64,000 nucleotides of DNA. Origin: Intestinimonas massiliensis (ex Afouda et al. 2020). GTDB lineage: Bacteria > Bacillota > Clostridia > Oscillospirales > Oscillospiraceae. Of this stretch, positions 25,615 to 33,247 are shown one piece after another. A program made the position numbers and the translations under genes. The DNA is taken from positions 1,157,264 through 1,221,263 of the forward strand of contig NZ_LN869529.1 of NCBI RefSeq assembly GCF_001244995.1, read 5' to 3'. The notes beneath the pieces are model-generated. The model had not been told where the DNA came from. It did no database searches and worked only from the letters and a program-made list of their open reading frames with translations. Each line of letters begins with the position of its first letter. Position 1 is the first letter of the stretch.

Positions 25615-26241
25615 ATGTCTGATGAAAAACTGAACACGGGCCCCGAGGAACCGAAGGCCCCGGATGTTTCCGGGGAGGCTCCCGCTGGCCCGGCACCCGA
25701 AACACCTAAGCCAGAACAGGCCGGGCCCGCCCAGCCTGCTCCCGGCGACGTGGTGATCTCCGCCGACCAGATTGACGAGCTCATGGCCCAAAAGCGGCAG
25801 GCGGCCCGGGATGCGGTTGAAAAGGAAGGCGATCCCCCGGGAAAGGAGGCCGGGGCTCCCGCTAAAGAACAGCCGCCTACCGGGGACAAGGAACCCAAAC
25901 AGCCTCGCCGGGGACGGACTGCGAAAACAGAAAAGCCCGCGCCCGAGGCCGGGAAAGAGCCGAAAACGGCAGGGGCCCGCAAGGGCCGCCCACCCAAGGC
26001 GGATAAGGCGGCCCCCGACAAGCCCCAGCCGTCCAAACGGGACACTTTGGAGCTGTTGACAAAGTGCCTGATCATTTATTACGAGCGGGAAAATGGCAAT
26101 AAAAAAGACGCCTATCGGCGTCATCCCATGTACTTTATCATCCTTTTTAGGTTTAAGGCCGTGGCTGAAAGGAGACAGTGGTCTTCCGCTGCCTCTAAAC
26201 CCCGCCGCAAGACGCGTGTTAAGTTATGCCCCCACTTCTGA
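25615..26241 (+). pseudogene. Pro/Lys-rich element protein interrupted by IS1182
   Basis: A frame beginning MSDEKLNTGPEEPKAPDVSG is rich in Pro, Glu, Lys and Ala through residue ~145, then runs into the left end of the IS at 26052 and reads IS DNA to the stop. AAGGAGG precedes the ATG. I do not recognise a domain; similar low-complexity proteins occur near relaxase/replication genes of Clostridia elements. The original C-terminus is lost. Confidence 0.6.
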
Positions 26242-27547
26242 GCGGCAAACGTGCCCTCGCACCAGATCTGCCGCTTGCGCAGCGCATCCAGATCGTCCGG
26301 CTCGTTTTGCCGGGCGAGATGCCGTCGAACCGTGGGACGGAAGTAGGTGTCCAGCAGCCTTCGCGCACCGCGCTGATCATTTTCGCTCAAACATTTCTCC
26401 CGGCAAGGACAGCTCCGGCAGTCTCCGCGGTCTGCCCAATACTCCCAGTACACACCGCTGGCGCTGCGGTACAGCCCCTTCACGCGAAGTTCTTTCCCAT
26501 TGGGGCATTGATAAACATCGTTCTCCGCATCATAAGAAAAGGCATCCCGCTTGAATTCCACCTTGGTCCGATCGGCAAAAGGCTGCGGCCTGACATAAAA
26601 AGAGATTCCCTGCTCCTCCAGCACACGGTGAGCCAGAGGGAAATCGTAAGCGGCGTCCGCTGTGGCTGCCTGAATGGGGAAGACATTTCGATGGATCTGC
26701 TCCAGGTGGTCCAGGTATGGCACGGAATCATGCACATCACCCGGTGTTACTGTCACGCCCAGGATCACACCGTGGTCCGTGTCCAAGGTCTGGTGGCTCA
26801 GGTAATATTGGCCCTCCGGTTTCCCCGGCCGTTTCATATGCCCTGCCTCCGGATCCGTTCGGCTCACCCGCTTGTGGCTGCGGCGGCTATCCCGCTTGAT
26901 CTGCTTTGTCCGCTTCTTCCGGCGGTGTCCAGTCCGTTTCTCCAGTGCCTGCAGTCCTTCTTCCTCGTAGCTGTCCAGCCGTTCCCAGTATGCGCCCGGT
27001 TCCTCCAGCATTTCCACCAGATGCTCCGACGCCCGGGAGGCATTGGCCTTTACATGGGTGGAGTCAGTGGCTGCCAGCCGCCCGCTGACCAGACCTTTCT
27101 CGATGCACTGACGCACCACTTCCTCAAACAGCCGGCGGAAAACCTTGCGGAAAGAAGGCTTGCGGCGACGAAGCTGTGAGATGGTGCTGTGGTCCGGTAC
27201 CCGGTCAAACAGATCCAGGCCCAGATACCACCGCAGAGCCACATCTGTCTGGATACGCTGTTCGATCTGCCGTTCCGATGGAATCCCGTACAGGTATCCT
27301 ACCAGCAGATACTTCACCAACATCACTGGGTCGATGGGCGGGCGGCCATACCTGGGGCTGTACAGATGGGCTGTTTCTTCACGCACGAAGGACAAGTCCA
27401 GCGTGGCTTCCAGTTTTCGCAGAAAGTGTCCCTCCGGGACCAAATCTTCTATCGTTACCATGTGCAGTTTTAGCTGCATTCCCATCCCCCCACTGCTCTT
27501 TTTTCATTATATCATATTTCCAGTGATACATGGGCTTTGTCAACAGC
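26052..27547 (-). mobile_element. IS1182-family insertion sequence (copy A)
   Basis: The element carries one transposase and ends in 13-bp inverted repeats GCTGTTGACAAAG (26052-26064) and CTTTGTCAACAGC (27535-27547). No target duplication is visible. The genes on its two flanks are different, face opposite ways and are both truncated, which suggests an IS-linked deletion. Confidence 0.88.
26121..27485 (-). CDS. IS1182-family transposase
   Basis: This 454-aa DDE transposase has the N-terminal DUF772-type domain (LYSPRYGRPPIDPVMLVKYL, RVPDHSTISQLRRRK). The catalytic core shows LAATDSTHVKANAS and ATADAAYDFPLAHR, and a C-terminal Cys cluster CRSCPCREKC is followed by WCEGTFAAQKWGH. It appears intact. 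Confidence 0.92.
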   Translation of the reverse strand: MGMQLKLHMVTIEDLVPEGHFLRKLEATLDLSFVREETAHLYSPRYGRPPIDPVMLVKYLLVGYLYGIPSERQIEQRIQTDVALRWYLGLDLFDRVPDHSTISQLRRRKPSFRKVFRRLFEEVVRQCIEKGLVSGRLAATDSTHVKANASRASEHLVEMLEEPGAYWERLDSYEEEGLQALEKRTGHRRKKRTKQIKRDSRRSHKRVSRTDPEAGHMKRPGKPEGQYYLSHQTLDTDHGVILGVTVTPGDVHDSVPYLDHLEQIHRNVFPIQAATADAAYDFPLAHRVLEEQGISFYVRPQPFADRTKVEFKRDAFSYDAENDVYQCPNGKELRVKGLYRSASGVYWEYWADRGDCRSCPCREKCLSENDQRGARRLLDTYFRPTVRRHLARQNEPDDLDALRKRQIWCEGTFAAQKWGHNLTRVLRRGLEAAEDHCLLSATALNLKRMIKYMG

Positions 27548-27767
27548 CCCCAGCTTCTGCCATGGTACCCAGTGTTGCTTGTTCCGCTTCACTGGAAAGC
27601 CATTTCAAAGAAAAGGGATTTTCATTCAGAAGCAATGCCTGCTCCTTGCTGTCATTTGGCAGCGTAGCGGCGTACATGCCGGTATTCAAGCCTGTTAAGT
27701 ACACCTGATCCAGGAAATCCTCCAACGCTGCTTTGTCCATGCGTTTGATGGCGTCAAAGTTATCCAT
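27540..27767 (-). pseudogene. Small gene downstream of rtcB, 3' end replaced by IS1182
   Basis: The frame (MDNFDAIKRMDKAALEDFLD onward, 75 aa) starts at ATG 27767 after GGAGG, 13 nt after rtcB. It ends in the IS inverted repeat, which supplies the stop codon. It is probably a truncated member of the RNA-repair operon. I do not recognise the family. Confidence 0.6.
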
Positions 27768-27780
27768 GTGAGGTTCCTCC

Positions 27781-28983
27781 TTAATCAGCTGCCTTGAAGT
27801 TATACACAGGGCGGATGCGCTCAATGATTTCTGCAGTAGGCCCAATCTGAGCGACAATTTCATCCATCCTCTTATACGCCATGGGAGACTCGTCTAGGGT
27901 GTCAGGCACAACGCAAGTGGTGTAAATGCCCTCCATTTCCTTCTGGAACTCTTCCATGGAAAGTGCTCCGAAGGCTGCACGACGGCTCATCAGGCGGCCA
28001 GCACCATGGGGTGCAGAGCAATTCCAGTCCTCATTACCCTTACCAATGCAGATGAGACTACCGTCACGCATATTGATGGGGATCAGCAGCTTCTCCCCTG
28101 CCTTTGCAGATACAGAACCCTTACGCAGAATCATAGCGTCAGTATCAATATAGTTGTGGATGGTGGTGAAGGCCTCCACAGCGGTAAAGCCCATGCCCTT
28201 CATAATGACATCAACCATGGCCTTCCGATTGAGCATAGCGAACTGCTGAGTTAGCTTCATGTCATGGATGTAATCCTCAAACAGCTTGCCTTCTACATAG
28301 GCCAGATCCTTAGGGATATTCAGGCTGTGCTCCTTCTTCAGGGCCTTGATGGTCTTCTGGATTTCCTGGAAGCGTCCCTCTGCCTTCAGCTGAGCGATCA
28401 CTTCCTGAATCTGATACTTCGCACCGCCCCAGAGTGCACGACGGCCTTCATTCTGATAGTATTCAGCCACCTCGGTACCCAGATGACGGCTTCCGGAGTG
28501 GACAACCAGGAACAGTCGTCCATCTTCAGAACGATCTACTTCAATGAAGTGGTTACCGCCGCCCAGAGAACCAATGCTACGCATAGTGCGATTGAGATTA
28601 ACCTGGTCCGCACAGTGCAACTGGGTCAGATCGATTTCAGCATTCAAAGCATGCAGCTCATCACGCACCTCACGACCGTAGGGGATCTCCTTGCGGATCA
28701 GCTCATCCAGCTTGGCAAAGTCGACCTCACGTTCAACGAGCTCCACAGTTTCCATGCCGCAGCCGATATCGACCCCAACCATACCGGGAACGATCTTATC
28801 CTGGATGGTCATTGTGGTACCAATCGTGCAGCCCTTACCTGCATGTACGTCAGGCATAATGCGGATCTTACAACCGGCAAACTCCGGCTGGTCGCAAACC
28901 GCCTTGATCTGATTTGCCGCCAGTTCCTCCAACTCGGGAGTATAGCAAACGGCAGCATTATATAAACCTCGAATCGTAACCAT
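27781..28983 (-). CDS. rtcB: RtcB-family RNA ligase
   Basis: This 400-aa protein is an RtcB RNA ligase, which joins 2',3'-cyclic phosphate or 3'-phosphate ends to 5'-OH ends using GTP and Mn. Metal-binding motifs are seen as MPDVHAGKGCTIG, VGVDIGCGME, GSLGGGNHFIEV and VVHSGSRHLG, and the guanylylated His lies in the C-terminal APHGAGRLMSR. It is the compact ~400-aa form. AAGGAG precedes ATG 28983. It lies 136 nt after the DUF2828 gene and the RNA array, all on one strand. Confidence 0.95.
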   Translation of the reverse strand: MVTIRGLYNAAVCYTPELEELAANQIKAVCDQPEFAGCKIRIMPDVHAGKGCTIGTTMTIQDKIVPGMVGVDIGCGMETVELVEREVDFAKLDELIRKEIPYGREVRDELHALNAEIDLTQLHCADQVNLNRTMRSIGSLGGGNHFIEVDRSEDGRLFLVVHSGSRHLGTEVAEYYQNEGRRALWGGAKYQIQEVIAQLKAEGRFQEIQKTIKALKKEHSLNIPKDLAYVEGKLFEDYIHDMKLTQQFAMLNRKAMVDVIMKGMGFTAVEAFTTIHNYIDTDAMILRKGSVSAKAGEKLLIPINMRDGSLICIGKGNEDWNCSAPHGAGRLMSRRAAFGALSMEEFQKEMEGIYTTCVVPDTLDESPMAYKRMDEIVAQIGPTAEIIERIRPVYNFKAAD

Positions 28984-29119
28984 AACGATCTCCTTTTTAA
29001 CTCTCTCGTTTAATATTACGTGTTCATGCATCTTACAGCAATAGTTTTCGGCATTCATTGCAAAATAAAAACAGCAGGAGATGATAACAGCAATGTTATC
29101 ACCTCCTGCATCAACAGCG

Positions 29120-30580
29120 TTATGCCACTATGGCTGCGTAGCGCTCGGAACCCAGCACATTCATCATGAAGGCGTAGGGCGACAGGATACCAGCCTTCAG
29201 CATGGAGAAGATGCGAGGGTTGCAGCCAGACACCAGTGCGACGCCCTTATCATTGACCTTTACGGGCTGCTGCTGATTCCTGCTTGCCACATTCCAGAAC
29301 ACCACTTCAGGCAGGTGGTAGCCATGCTCTGCAAAGAGTTGCCGTGCATACTCGAAGTTGGTCAAAGAACAATCTTCGGTACAGTAGTCGAACTCCATAT
29401 CAGAGATGATGTAGATCTTGGCAGGCATATCCTTCTGAGGTACCCGGTTCTTCACAGCAGTCTTCAGGATCAGCTCGAACACACGCTGGATATTCGTGTT
29501 GGCTACCTCGTTGAACTGGTGACAGTAACGGACCTTTTCATAGATATCCTTACCCTTGATCTCAACCAGCTTGGGATTCTCAGAGAAGGTAATGAAATGG
29601 TTTTGGAATGCGCCGGTGTTACGCTCGGCATAGTAGATACCCAAAGACAGCGCCACAGTTGCGGGAATGGGATCCGCACCACCATACATGGAGCCGGAGC
29701 CATCAATGACGACCAGAGCGTTCTCCTCGCCAGTGAAATCCTCCTGGGCCTTCCAGGTGGCATCGATAGCCGTGCGCTCAGCATCGGAGATAGAGCCTCT
29801 ATTGAAGAAGGGCTTGATCATCTCATACGGAGTCAGGGCACCGGTATGAATCTGCTCCACCCCCTCTGCGACTCGATTCATGAAGTTGCCGTAACGCTCG
29901 CCATCATTCCGCATGAAAGCCTGACGGTACTTGAACATCGCCTTAGAGGGCTGCTTGGAGTAATCGAAGGTGTAGTCTTTTTTGCGAAGATTATTCTCAA
30001 TGATGCCGATCTTCGCACGCAGGGCACTCAGCGTCTTGCGGTACTGGGCATCGTTCATACCCATTGCACGAGCAATACGCTTTGCCTGACGAACAGTATC
30101 ATCATTGGATGCATTAACAGAAGGCAGCCACTTGGCCAGCAGGGATATAGAGTCACCGGCCTCCAAAGCTGCACAATCTGCAGTCAACTGCTTTTTAATC
30201 TGCTGCAGGGCCTTACCTTCGCAAGTAGTGCTCATCAGAGCCAGCAGGTCATCGTAACGACCATACTCCGCAATGTACTGGATGTTTTTCTCCAGAGACT
30301 GGGGCTCATTGGCCGCCAACCACTTGAGGATGGTACGGAACACACGGCGCTCACCAATACCACCACGGATATCACGTGCAAAGAACAAGGTCTTCATCGC
30401 CAGGTCTGAATCCTCAGCATAGGCACGGAGGAAGCGATTGGTGATCTCCTCATCACTTTCTCTACGCAGCGCACCGATCGTTGCAAACAGATCCAAACAT
30501 TCAGACTGGGTGGAACGATATGTAGCTGCGCCATTCTCGGTATAGGTCATGTTCGCCTCTTTTTTCAGAAACTTAAGCAT
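29120..30580 (-). CDS. DUF2828 (Ro/TROVE-like) protein with C-terminal VWA domain
   Basis: This 486-aa protein has an all-helical N-terminal region with the DUF2828 signature FFARDIRGGIGERRVFR and IAEYGRYDDLL. A von Willebrand A domain follows with the MIDAS motif VVIDGSGSMYGG and IISDMEFDYCTED. This layout resembles Ro60/Rsr proteins (helical repeats plus VWA), which bind Y RNAs and damaged RNAs. GGAGG precedes ATG 30580; ATG 30550 is an alternative. It lies directly downstream of eight structured RNAs and upstream of rtcB, so RNA binding is inferred. Confidence 0.85.
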   Translation of the reverse strand: MLKFLKKEANMTYTENGAATYRSTQSECLDLFATIGALRRESDEEITNRFLRAYAEDSDLAMKTLFFARDIRGGIGERRVFRTILKWLAANEPQSLEKNIQYIAEYGRYDDLLALMSTTCEGKALQQIKKQLTADCAALEAGDSISLLAKWLPSVNASNDDTVRQAKRIARAMGMNDAQYRKTLSALRAKIGIIENNLRKKDYTFDYSKQPSKAMFKYRQAFMRNDGERYGNFMNRVAEGVEQIHTGALTPYEMIKPFFNRGSISDAERTAIDATWKAQEDFTGEENALVVIDGSGSMYGGADPIPATVALSLGIYYAERNTGAFQNHFITFSENPKLVEIKGKDIYEKVRYCHQFNEVANTNIQRVFELILKTAVKNRVPQKDMPAKIYIISDMEFDYCTEDCSLTNFEYARQLFAEHGYHLPEVVFWNVASRNQQQPVKVNDKGVALVSGCNPRIFSMLKAGILSPYAFMMNVLGSERYAAIVA

Positions 30581-30615
30581 GTAAAATCACTCCTCCGTGA
30601 CAGAATTAATAGAAC

Positions 30616-30679
30616 AAGGCACCATTAGGGATTTGAACCCAACGTAAGAGACGTTACCAATCATTGCTGTTGGTGCCTT
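30616..30679 (-). ncRNA. Structured RNA element E (mini tRNA-like)
   Basis: The minus strand is closed by AAGGCACCA/TGGTGCCTT. Directly inside the 5' arm is ACAGCAA. The interior has an AACGT/ACGTT hairpin and a T-arm-like GGGTTCAAATCCC but no D-arm. It is the last element of the array before the DUF2828 gene. Confidence 0.75.
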
Positions 30680-30686
30680 TGGTGGC

Positions 30687-30813
30687 AAGGCGCTGCTGTC
30701 TTCAGTTCCGGCAACTTCGGACAACTATGCAATCATTCATCGCTACTGCCGGGGATTAGATAAGTGGCTCAAGAGCATGAGCCAGACCTTTGCGCTCTTG
30801 CTGTCCGCGCCTT
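30687..30813 (-). ncRNA. Structured RNA element F
   Basis: Closed by AAGGCGC/GCGCCTT, with GGACAGCAA after the 5' arm. The 127-nt interior is not tRNA-like; it contains GC-rich hairpins such as GGCTCATGCTCTTGAGCC. Confidence 0.65.
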
Positions 30814-30817
30814 TAAC

Positions 30818-30929
30818 AAGATGCCATTTTGTGATTTGCCACTTTCGTGAGCTGTTATTTTCCCGGCAGCCCACTACCTGCAGTAGCTTCGGACTCAAAA
30901 CCGTCATGTTTGATTGCTGTTGGCATCTT
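30818..30929 (-). ncRNA. Structured RNA element D
   Basis: Closed by AAGATGCCA/TGGCATCTT with ACAGCAA inside the 5' arm. The interior is not a tRNA but has a CTACTGCAGGTAG hairpin. Confidence 0.7.
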
Positions 30930-30943
30930 TTAATTGATAAAAC

Positions 30944-31040
30944 AAGGCACCATGTGAAGTGGGAGTCGAACCCACGAACGATGGGTATGAACCATCTGCT
31001 ATAACCAACTTAGCTATTCGTTCTTTGCTGTTGGTGCCTT
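30944..31040 (-). ncRNA. Structured RNA element C (tRNA-like, CAU anticodon loop)
   Basis: Closed by AAGGCACCA/TGGTGCCTT with ACAGCAA inside. The interior has a D-arm (GCTAAGTTGGTTATAGC), an anticodon arm GATGG-TTCATAC-CCATC and a T-arm GTGGGTTCGACTCCCAC, but only a weak acceptor stem. It looks like a tRNA body grafted onto the common closing stem; it has no CCA end. Confidence 0.8.
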
Positions 31041-31042
31041 TC

Positions 31043-31118
31043 ATAAAGGTGGCAGACCGATTCTCTACATCCCAGCTTACGGCCACGCGGATATCTCACG
31101 GCCAGCTACCGCCTTTAT
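31043..31118 (-). ncRNA. Structured RNA element H
   Basis: A 13-bp closing stem pairs ATAAAGGTGGCAG (31043-31055) with CTACCGCCTTTAT (31106-31118) with two G-U wobbles. No ACAGCAA motif and no tRNA shape. Confidence 0.6.
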
Positions 31119-31126
31119 CATTGAAG

Positions 31127-31208
31127 TGCATCATCCGAGTGGGACTTGAACCCACGACACTGAGATTTTTAGTCTCCTATTCTACCAGCTGAACTATCGG
31201 ATGATGCA
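31127..31208 (-). ncRNA. Structured RNA element B (near-complete tRNA-like, AAA anticodon loop)
   Basis: A perfect 12-bp stem TGCATCATCCGA/TCGGATGATGCA encloses a D-arm with GG, an anticodon arm GGAGA-CTAAAAA-TCTCA and a T-arm GTGGGTTCAAGTCCCAC. The acceptor is 5 bp longer than in a tRNA and no CCA follows. AAA would be an unusual Phe anticodon, so a charged tRNA is doubtful. Confidence 0.8.
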
Positions 31209-31213
31209 TTCAC

Positions 31214-31333
31214 AAGACGCCATTATGATAATTACATGTTGGGGATCTCACCCAACTTTGGCCTGACCTGAAGTCAGGTGCTCCTTAAGTGAGCTAATGT
31301 AGGACAATATCAGATAATTGCTGTTGGCGTCTT
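31214..31333 (-). ncRNA. Structured RNA element A (tRNA-like, UCA anticodon loop)
   Basis: Closed by AAGACGCCA/TGGCGTCTT with ACAGCAA inside. The interior has a GCTC/GAGC D-arm, an anticodon arm CCTGA-CTTCAGG-TCAGG (UCA) and a T-arm GTTGGG-TGAGATC-CCCAAC, with a short TACAT/ATGTA acceptor. Confidence 0.78.
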
Positions 31334-31337
31334 TTAC

Positions 31338-31445
31338 AAAGCACATTTCACCGCCCCAGTGCTACGTCCATAAGTGGCCTCGCAGGGGGCATATAGCTTC
31401 TACGGTTAACAGTCGTATGCTTTTTAGTGTTGCTGTTTGTGCTTT
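31338..31445 (-). ncRNA. Structured RNA element G (first of the array)
   Basis: Closed by AAAGCACA/TGTGCTTT with AACAGCAA directly inside the 5' arm. The 108-nt interior is not tRNA-like. It is the promoter-proximal element if the array is read on the minus strand toward DUF2828 and rtcB. Confidence 0.7.
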
Positions 31446-31518
31446 TCGTGAGTTAAGAATACCTCCCAGACAGAGGAAAATCACGGAAAAAAAGTTGCGA
31501 ACACTGTTTATTGCTGTA

Positions 31519-31566
31519 ATCACATATAAATTTTTCCGGCTAAATACAATTACAACTTCATGTGAT
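31519..31566. promoter_or_regulatory. Divergent regulatory region with ATGTGAT inverted repeat
   Basis: ATCACAT (31519-31525) and ATGTGAT (31560-31566) form an inverted repeat in the A/T-rich 156-bp region between the RNA array and the 31602 gene. The 9-mer ATATGTGAT (31519-31527, minus) recurs in the WYL promoter at 33202-33210. Confidence 0.45.
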
Positions 31567-31601
31567 ATGCTTAATGTATAAAAGCTTGGGGGGTTCATAA
31601 A

Positions 31602-31913
31602 ATGAGATATAATCAATCCAAATACTGGTTGGAAAACAGCACCGACCTGCAGCCACGCCCAATGGCAGATGCGCTAAGTCGTGTGAAACGGATCGAACAT
31701 GGTCTTTGTCTGGATTTGAAGTATATCAAAGATGGAGGTAGCTATGTCCTCAATAAGATGGAATACTCAGCCACAGACGAGAGCAACTCAAAACAACCGC
31801 CCATTGGACTTACGCTCAAGCCTGGTGCAAACATCCGCAATGGTATGGCATCACTGAAGGCTGCAGCTAAGCAATATTTTAATTTCTGCCATGCGACAAA
31901 TTATCAAAAGTAA
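31602..31913 (+). CDS. Hypothetical protein divergent from the RNA array
   Basis: This 103-aa basic protein (MRYNQSKYWLENSTDLQPRP onward) has GGGGGG upstream of its ATG and a terminator behind it. I do not recognise a domain; there are no membrane segments. Its position between the RNA array and the regulators suggests it belongs to the RNA-repair locus. Confidence 0.65.
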   Translation: MRYNQSKYWLENSTDLQPRPMADALSRVKRIEHGLCLDLKYIKDGGSYVLNKMEYSATDESNSKQPPIGLTLKPGANIRNGMASLKAAAKQYFNFCHATNYQK

Positions 31914-31922
31914 GCACAAATG

Positions 31923-31951
31923 AAGCCCTGTCCACGATGGACAGGGCTTTT
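31923..31951 (+). terminator. Terminator after the 31602 gene
   Basis: AAGCCCTGTCC/GGACAGGGCTT stem with TTTT. Confidence 0.85.
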
Positions 31952-31965
31952 GCAATACAAACTTA

Positions 31966-32631
31966 TTACTGACACAATGTGCCTGTGGGCTCACTTAGAG
32001 ATTTCGCGTCAATTTTGGTAATCGTACAGAATGTATCAAAGAACTCCTTTGCCAAGTCTTCGTCTTCAGTACCTTTCTTAATTTCAACAATATCTCTGAG
32101 GACCTGAGCAGCCTGCTCATCTGTAATATACCGGTGTAATCCGGAGCTCCACACAGCAACATCAGGTTGTTTTTCATTTGCGTGGTAGCGCCAGAACGGC
32201 ATCTGGTGAGCCTGATCAGATGTCAGCTTAATCTTGAATTTTGACTTAGTTGACACAAAGCCTTCGTCCAGATCATCTCCATCATAGGTCTGATCTACCA
32301 GGAAGACAGCAAAGATAAATCGATCTTATTCCGTGGTATAGGGCTCACGAGTGGTCAGAGTGCAGAGGCTGTTCGTTTGGACACCACTCAAATGCATGGG
32401 TTGACCTTTGCGGTCACCGTTCTGAACAATGCCAGCCATCGCCTTCCATTCACGCAGCATCTGACTTTCATAGCAGACCAAGTCTCCATTGGCTAATACA
32501 TCTTCAAGATCTTGCCGGGTAATCTAGCCATTCTTGCTGCCGAAATGAACGGACAGTGTTTTACCCTCCTAGCTAATGACAGTTCCAACGCCCAGAATTT
32601 TATGTAAGACTTCTTTTTCAATGATATCCAT
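31966..32631 (-). pseudogene. Decayed gene with three in-frame stop codons
   Basis: One 222-codon frame runs from ATG 32631 (GGAGG upstream) to the stop at 31966, broken by TAG (32569-32571), TAG (32524-32526) and TAA (32326-32328). Between the stops it reads like normal protein (DVLANGDLVCYESQMLREWK, FWRYHANEKQPDVAVWSSGL). Each stop is one C-to-T change from a Gln codon. The family is not recognised. Confidence 0.7.
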
Positions 32632-32646
32632 GCCAATTCCTCCACA

Positions 32647-33117
32647 TTAAGTACGTTGGATGCGGTCAGTGTCATTCTGCTCATCATTTAACTTGTGCAG
32701 TTTAGCTAGGGAAATACTGCGCTGGCCATTCTTCTGAATGGGACCAGCGGCGTTCCATACTGTGGCACCTTTTCCGTTGTAGCATTCTTCGAACGATCGA
32801 TCCATCTGGTAAGAGTTTAATGACAATCAAATAGTCTGGCTCACTGCTGATGGCAATTCGATTAATCTGCGTGGCCTTAATCTGAACATAGCGACCATCC
32901 GGCACTACAGCATGGTGAGTCTCATGGGAAGCTGGCAGTAACTGCAAACCACAGTTCTCGGCTACCAATACTTCGCCAATACTGCCAACCATATGTCCGT
33001 CCGGAGTAAAGTGACGACCGGGATACAGAGCCTCAAGTTCTGCGGTAATCGCATATATTCTCTTCACCTTCTCTGAAAGCAGAGCGTTATTCTCAGAAGT
33101 GCTCAAATGTATCACCA
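32647..33117 (-). pseudogene. DUF6998-like protein, frameshifted by a 4-bp duplication
   Basis: The N-terminal part reads ALYPGRHFTPDGHMVGSIGE, SHETHHAVVPDGRYVQIKAT and SSEPDYLIVIKLLPDGS, typical of DUF6998-type proteins. A tandem ATCG duplication at about 32795-32802 then shifts the frame. Removing one copy restores FEECYNGKGATVWNAAGPIQ through the stop at 32647. The start is uncertain (GTG 33117 or TTG 33108). Function unknown. Confidence 0.65.
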
Positions 33118-33180
33118 CCTGCAAGTATTGTACCCATCTTACAGAGAAATGGCAGCTAAACCTTTTAATAAGTTGTCTCG

Positions 33181-33210
33181 CTGTCCTTTTATTGGGACAG
33201 GATATGTGAT
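33181..33210 (+). promoter_or_regulatory. Operator-like inverted repeat upstream of the WYL genes
   Basis: CTGTCC (33181-33186) and GGACAG (33195-33200) form a perfect inverted repeat, directly followed by ATATGTGAT (33202-33210). The position fits WYL autoregulation (inference). Confidence 0.45.
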
Positions 33211-33247
33211 AAAATATCAATATAAACTGGTAGTGAAGGTGGATTTG

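Noticed and set aside
31127-31208. Element B as a genuine tRNA-Phe gene
   Set aside because: The anticodon would be AAA, the acceptor stem is extended to 12 bp and no CCA is encoded; it fits the array better than a translation tRNA.
31966-32631. Stop-codon reassignment explaining TAG/TAG/TAA
   Set aside because: TAA and TAG end many normal genes in this window, so recoding is not credible; decay is simpler.
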